Source: Herminiimonas sp. (GTDB lineage Bacteria; Pseudomonadota; Gammaproteobacteria; Burkholderiales; Burkholderiaceae_D). From it: a DNA stretch of 64,000 nt. Each line of letters starts with the position of its first letter. Positions within the stretch are counted from its first letter, which is position 1. This document shows, piece by piece, positions 62,659-64,000 of this stretch. The notes under the pieces are model-generated. The model was not told the DNA's origin. It did not search any database and was given only the letters and a program-made list of their open reading frames with translations. The position numbers were made by a program, and so were the translations under genes. The stretch spans positions 1 through 64,000 of the forward strand of contig JAQGMR010000050.1 in the NCBI GenBank assembly GCA_028292265.1, read 5' to 3'.

Positions 62659-63426
62659 ATGCCGAACGGAAGCGAAGTGGTAAAGCTCGCGTCGAAACAC
62701 ATCGGCGAGCGCTATGTTTTCGGCACACCGGTGCCGATGTCCAACGCGGCATGGAAGGGCCCGTGGGACTGCGCCGAGTTCGCATCATGGTGCCTGTATC
62801 AGGTAACCGGCGAACTCTTCGGTTGCCGCCCGCGAGGCGGCGATCCGGATGCTGCCGACGCCTACACGGGGTACTGGGGCGACGACGCAAGGACCAGCAA
62901 GAGCACGATTCCCGTGGAAGTCGCCGCAGGAACGCCCGGAGCCTTTCTGCTGCGCTTGCCGCGACCGGGCGCCACCGGACACATCGTTATTTCAGGCGGC
63001 GATGGCAGCACGGTCGAAGCCATGGACCGCAAGCATGGCGTCGTGCGCTCAGTGCTTGCGCATCGGCGTTGGGACTTCGGCATTCTCGCGCCCGGGCTGG
63101 AGCCAAGCAGTGGAGAAGCCGTTCGGGTTGCCGCACCGGGCCTGGTGATTCGGGAAAAGAAGCCGCCCGTGACCGGGGCGCAGGTAAAGGCAATCCAGCG
63201 TGCCTTGAAGGCGCTTGGCTTGTCGCCGGGACCGATTGATGGCGCGTACGGGCCACAAACCGCGGCGGCGGTGCGCGCGTTCCAGGTCGACAAAGGCTTG
63301 GTGCCGGACGGCGAGACGGGCGGGAAAACAGCCCGCGCCCTGAAGATCGTTTGGGCAGGCTTGCTTCAAGACGTGAATCGGTTATGCAGTTCCCGAAAGC
63401 AGCGGCACCCCAACAATAACTTGTAA
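62659..63426 (+). CDS. NlpC/P60-like protein with peptidoglycan-binding domain
   Basis: 255 residues without a signal peptide. The N-terminal domain (1-150) looks like an NlpC/P60 or CHAP-type papain-fold: active Cys37 in WDCAEFASWC, with a His in TGHIVISGG. A peptidoglycan-binding_1 domain follows at about 170-230 (VKAIQRALKALGLSPGPIDGAYGPQTAAAVRAFQ). Together this reads as a wall hydrolase or endolysin-like amidase. The lack of a leader suggests release by another route, such as lysis or contact secretion, or a cytoplasmic remnant. It is not linked to phage genes. Confidence 0.8.
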   Translation: MPNGSEVVKLASKHIGERYVFGTPVPMSNAAWKGPWDCAEFASWCLYQVTGELFGCRPRGGDPDAADAYTGYWGDDARTSKSTIPVEVAAGTPGAFLLRLPRPGATGHIVISGGDGSTVEAMDRKHGVVRSVLAHRRWDFGILAPGLEPSSGEAVRVAAPGLVIREKKPPVTGAQVKAIQRALKALGLSPGPIDGAYGPQTAAAVRAFQVDKGLVPDGETGGKTARALKIVWAGLLQDVNRLCSSRKQRHPNNNL

Positions 63427-63457
63427 TATTCGTTACATGACGTAGACTTCTCTACGT
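63422..63457. promoter_or_regulatory. Two adjacent dyads upstream of lipoprotein gene
   Basis: TGTAA-TATTCG-TTACA (63422-63437) and ACGTAG-ACTTCT-CTACGT (63440-63457) are perfect inverted repeats. The first resembles sites of OmpR/RstA-type response regulators. They begin 90 bases before the lipoprotein ATG. Confidence 0.45.
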
Positions 63458-63512
63458 AGCAAGGCCTTCTGCCGCTTTCATATGGTGGCAGGGCCAAGCG
63501 AAGGAGAGCGCC

Positions 63513-63905
63513 ATGTCCCACCTGTCACAGCGCGGGTCAGCAATCGCGGCCCTTGCGGCCACCGTATTCGCCCTCGGATGCGATGCCGATTTTTCACCGC
63601 CGACCACGCAGATCATCGATACGGCGCTTCTCCCGGAGCCTGTTCGCCAGACCCTGGAAACGCAGTTCCAGAGCGTTTCCCTTGCGAAGGTAGAGAGAAG
63701 AAGAAGGTCTGGAAGGGATCTGTACCTTGCTTTTGGAACGGGCACGGATCAGGGGGACAGGATCCTGCTGGACAGTCGGGGTATGGTCTTGGGCAGGCTG
63801 CATGGCGAGGACGGCGCACCGGGCAATGCTTATGGCTTCAGACCGTTCTCCGGCAATGAGCGGCTTGCGGGCGGCGCGTTCGCATGTCCGGCAAGGATCC
63901 AGTAG
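63513..63905 (+). CDS. Small lipoprotein, PepSY-like
   Basis: A 130-residue exported protein. The leader MSHLSQRGSAIAALAATVFALGC ends in a lipobox (FALGC). The mature part (LPEPVRQTLETQFQSVSLAKVERRRRSGRDLYLAF, then RILLDSRGMVLG) resembles a PepSY fold, in which a helix precedes a strand-rich body. The AAGGAGAG ribosome binding site is strong. It lies 86 bases after the peptidoglycan-binding gene. The dyads upstream suggest envelope-stress control; the function is unknown. Confidence 0.72.
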   Translation: MSHLSQRGSAIAALAATVFALGCDADFSPPTTQIIDTALLPEPVRQTLETQFQSVSLAKVERRRRSGRDLYLAFGTGTDQGDRILLDSRGMVLGRLHGEDGAPGNAYGFRPFSGNERLAGGAFACPARIQ

Positions 63906-64000
63906 GGAGTTGGGACAACTTGAGCCCGGCGATGGGCTACCGATTGTCGCGAGCCCGCGCAACATCCAGAACTCGGTTTCGGGACAATGGGTCCCACTAC

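Overview
The window is a high-GC chromosomal stretch of a free-living betaproteobacterium. The gene content fits Burkholderiales and resembles Oxalobacteraceae-type soil or plant-associated bacteria: an orphan Bug-type periplasmic binding protein, the DUF5666/DUF6502 pair, an OtsA with a membrane sensor, several catabolic ABC clusters and a CoxLMS-type molybdenum hydroxylase operon. Taxonomy is inferred from gene families only. I see no insertion sequence, integrase, CRISPR array, rRNA or convincing tRNA.

Layout. 1-1.4 kb: the end of an EttA-type ABC-F gene, an AraC regulator and a small Cys-rich metallothionein-like protein. 1.8-6.9 kb: TonB-dependent receptor, YfiR-family periplasmic protein and a CHASE8-like/HAMP hybrid histidine kinase with two receiver domains. 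7.2-11 kb: a DSD1-type PLP enzyme, then a DUF6502/DUF5666 pair. 11.2-18.2 kb: homogentisate dioxygenase, a NitT/TauT-type ABC transporter fused into one operon with a GMC oxidoreductase, and a muconate-lactonizing/mandelate-racemase-type enzyme. 18.3-19.5 kb: divergent TetR and VOC genes with paired operator-like repeats. 19.8-21.1 kb: an orphan gene of lower GC and a Pro-rich mini-protein. 21.3-28.6 kb: topoisomerase IB, an alcohol dehydrogenase/SRPBCC pair, a sensor kinase, a MAPEG protein, a PhyH-type dioxygenase and a ROK kinase. 28.7-33.8 kb: a trehalose module (GH15, OtsB, sensor-fused OtsA). 34.3-37.4 kb: a PfpI-type protein and a large ankyrin-repeat protein. 37.5-47.1 kb: a Crp/Fnr regulator and a seven-gene cluster in which a complete Liv-type ABC importer lies between two acyl/aryl-CoA ligases. 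47.2-52.3 kb: small and hypothetical genes, nitronate monooxygenase, an SDR and an alcohol dehydrogenase. 52.4-61.3 kb: a LysR gene, a Bug receptor and a molybdenum-hydroxylase catabolic operon. 61.7-63.9 kb: an exported CMD-family protein, a cytoplasmic-looking NlpC/P60-like protein with a peptidoglycan-binding domain, and a lipoprotein.

Two systems stand out. First, the 1.8-6.9 kb trio looks like the YfiR/YfiN partnership rewired: a YfiR-type protein beside a histidine kinase (not a diguanylate cyclase) with a CHASE8-like sensor, plus an outer-membrane TonB receptor. Second, two otherwise orphan genes 15 kb apart, the ankyrin protein and the low-GC hypothetical, share an upstream element with the same spacing (GAACCAA, then T-Y-ACTCAT). 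It resembles the hrp box recognised by HrpL-type ECF sigma factors. They are candidate type III effectors, or at least members of one unrecognised regulon.
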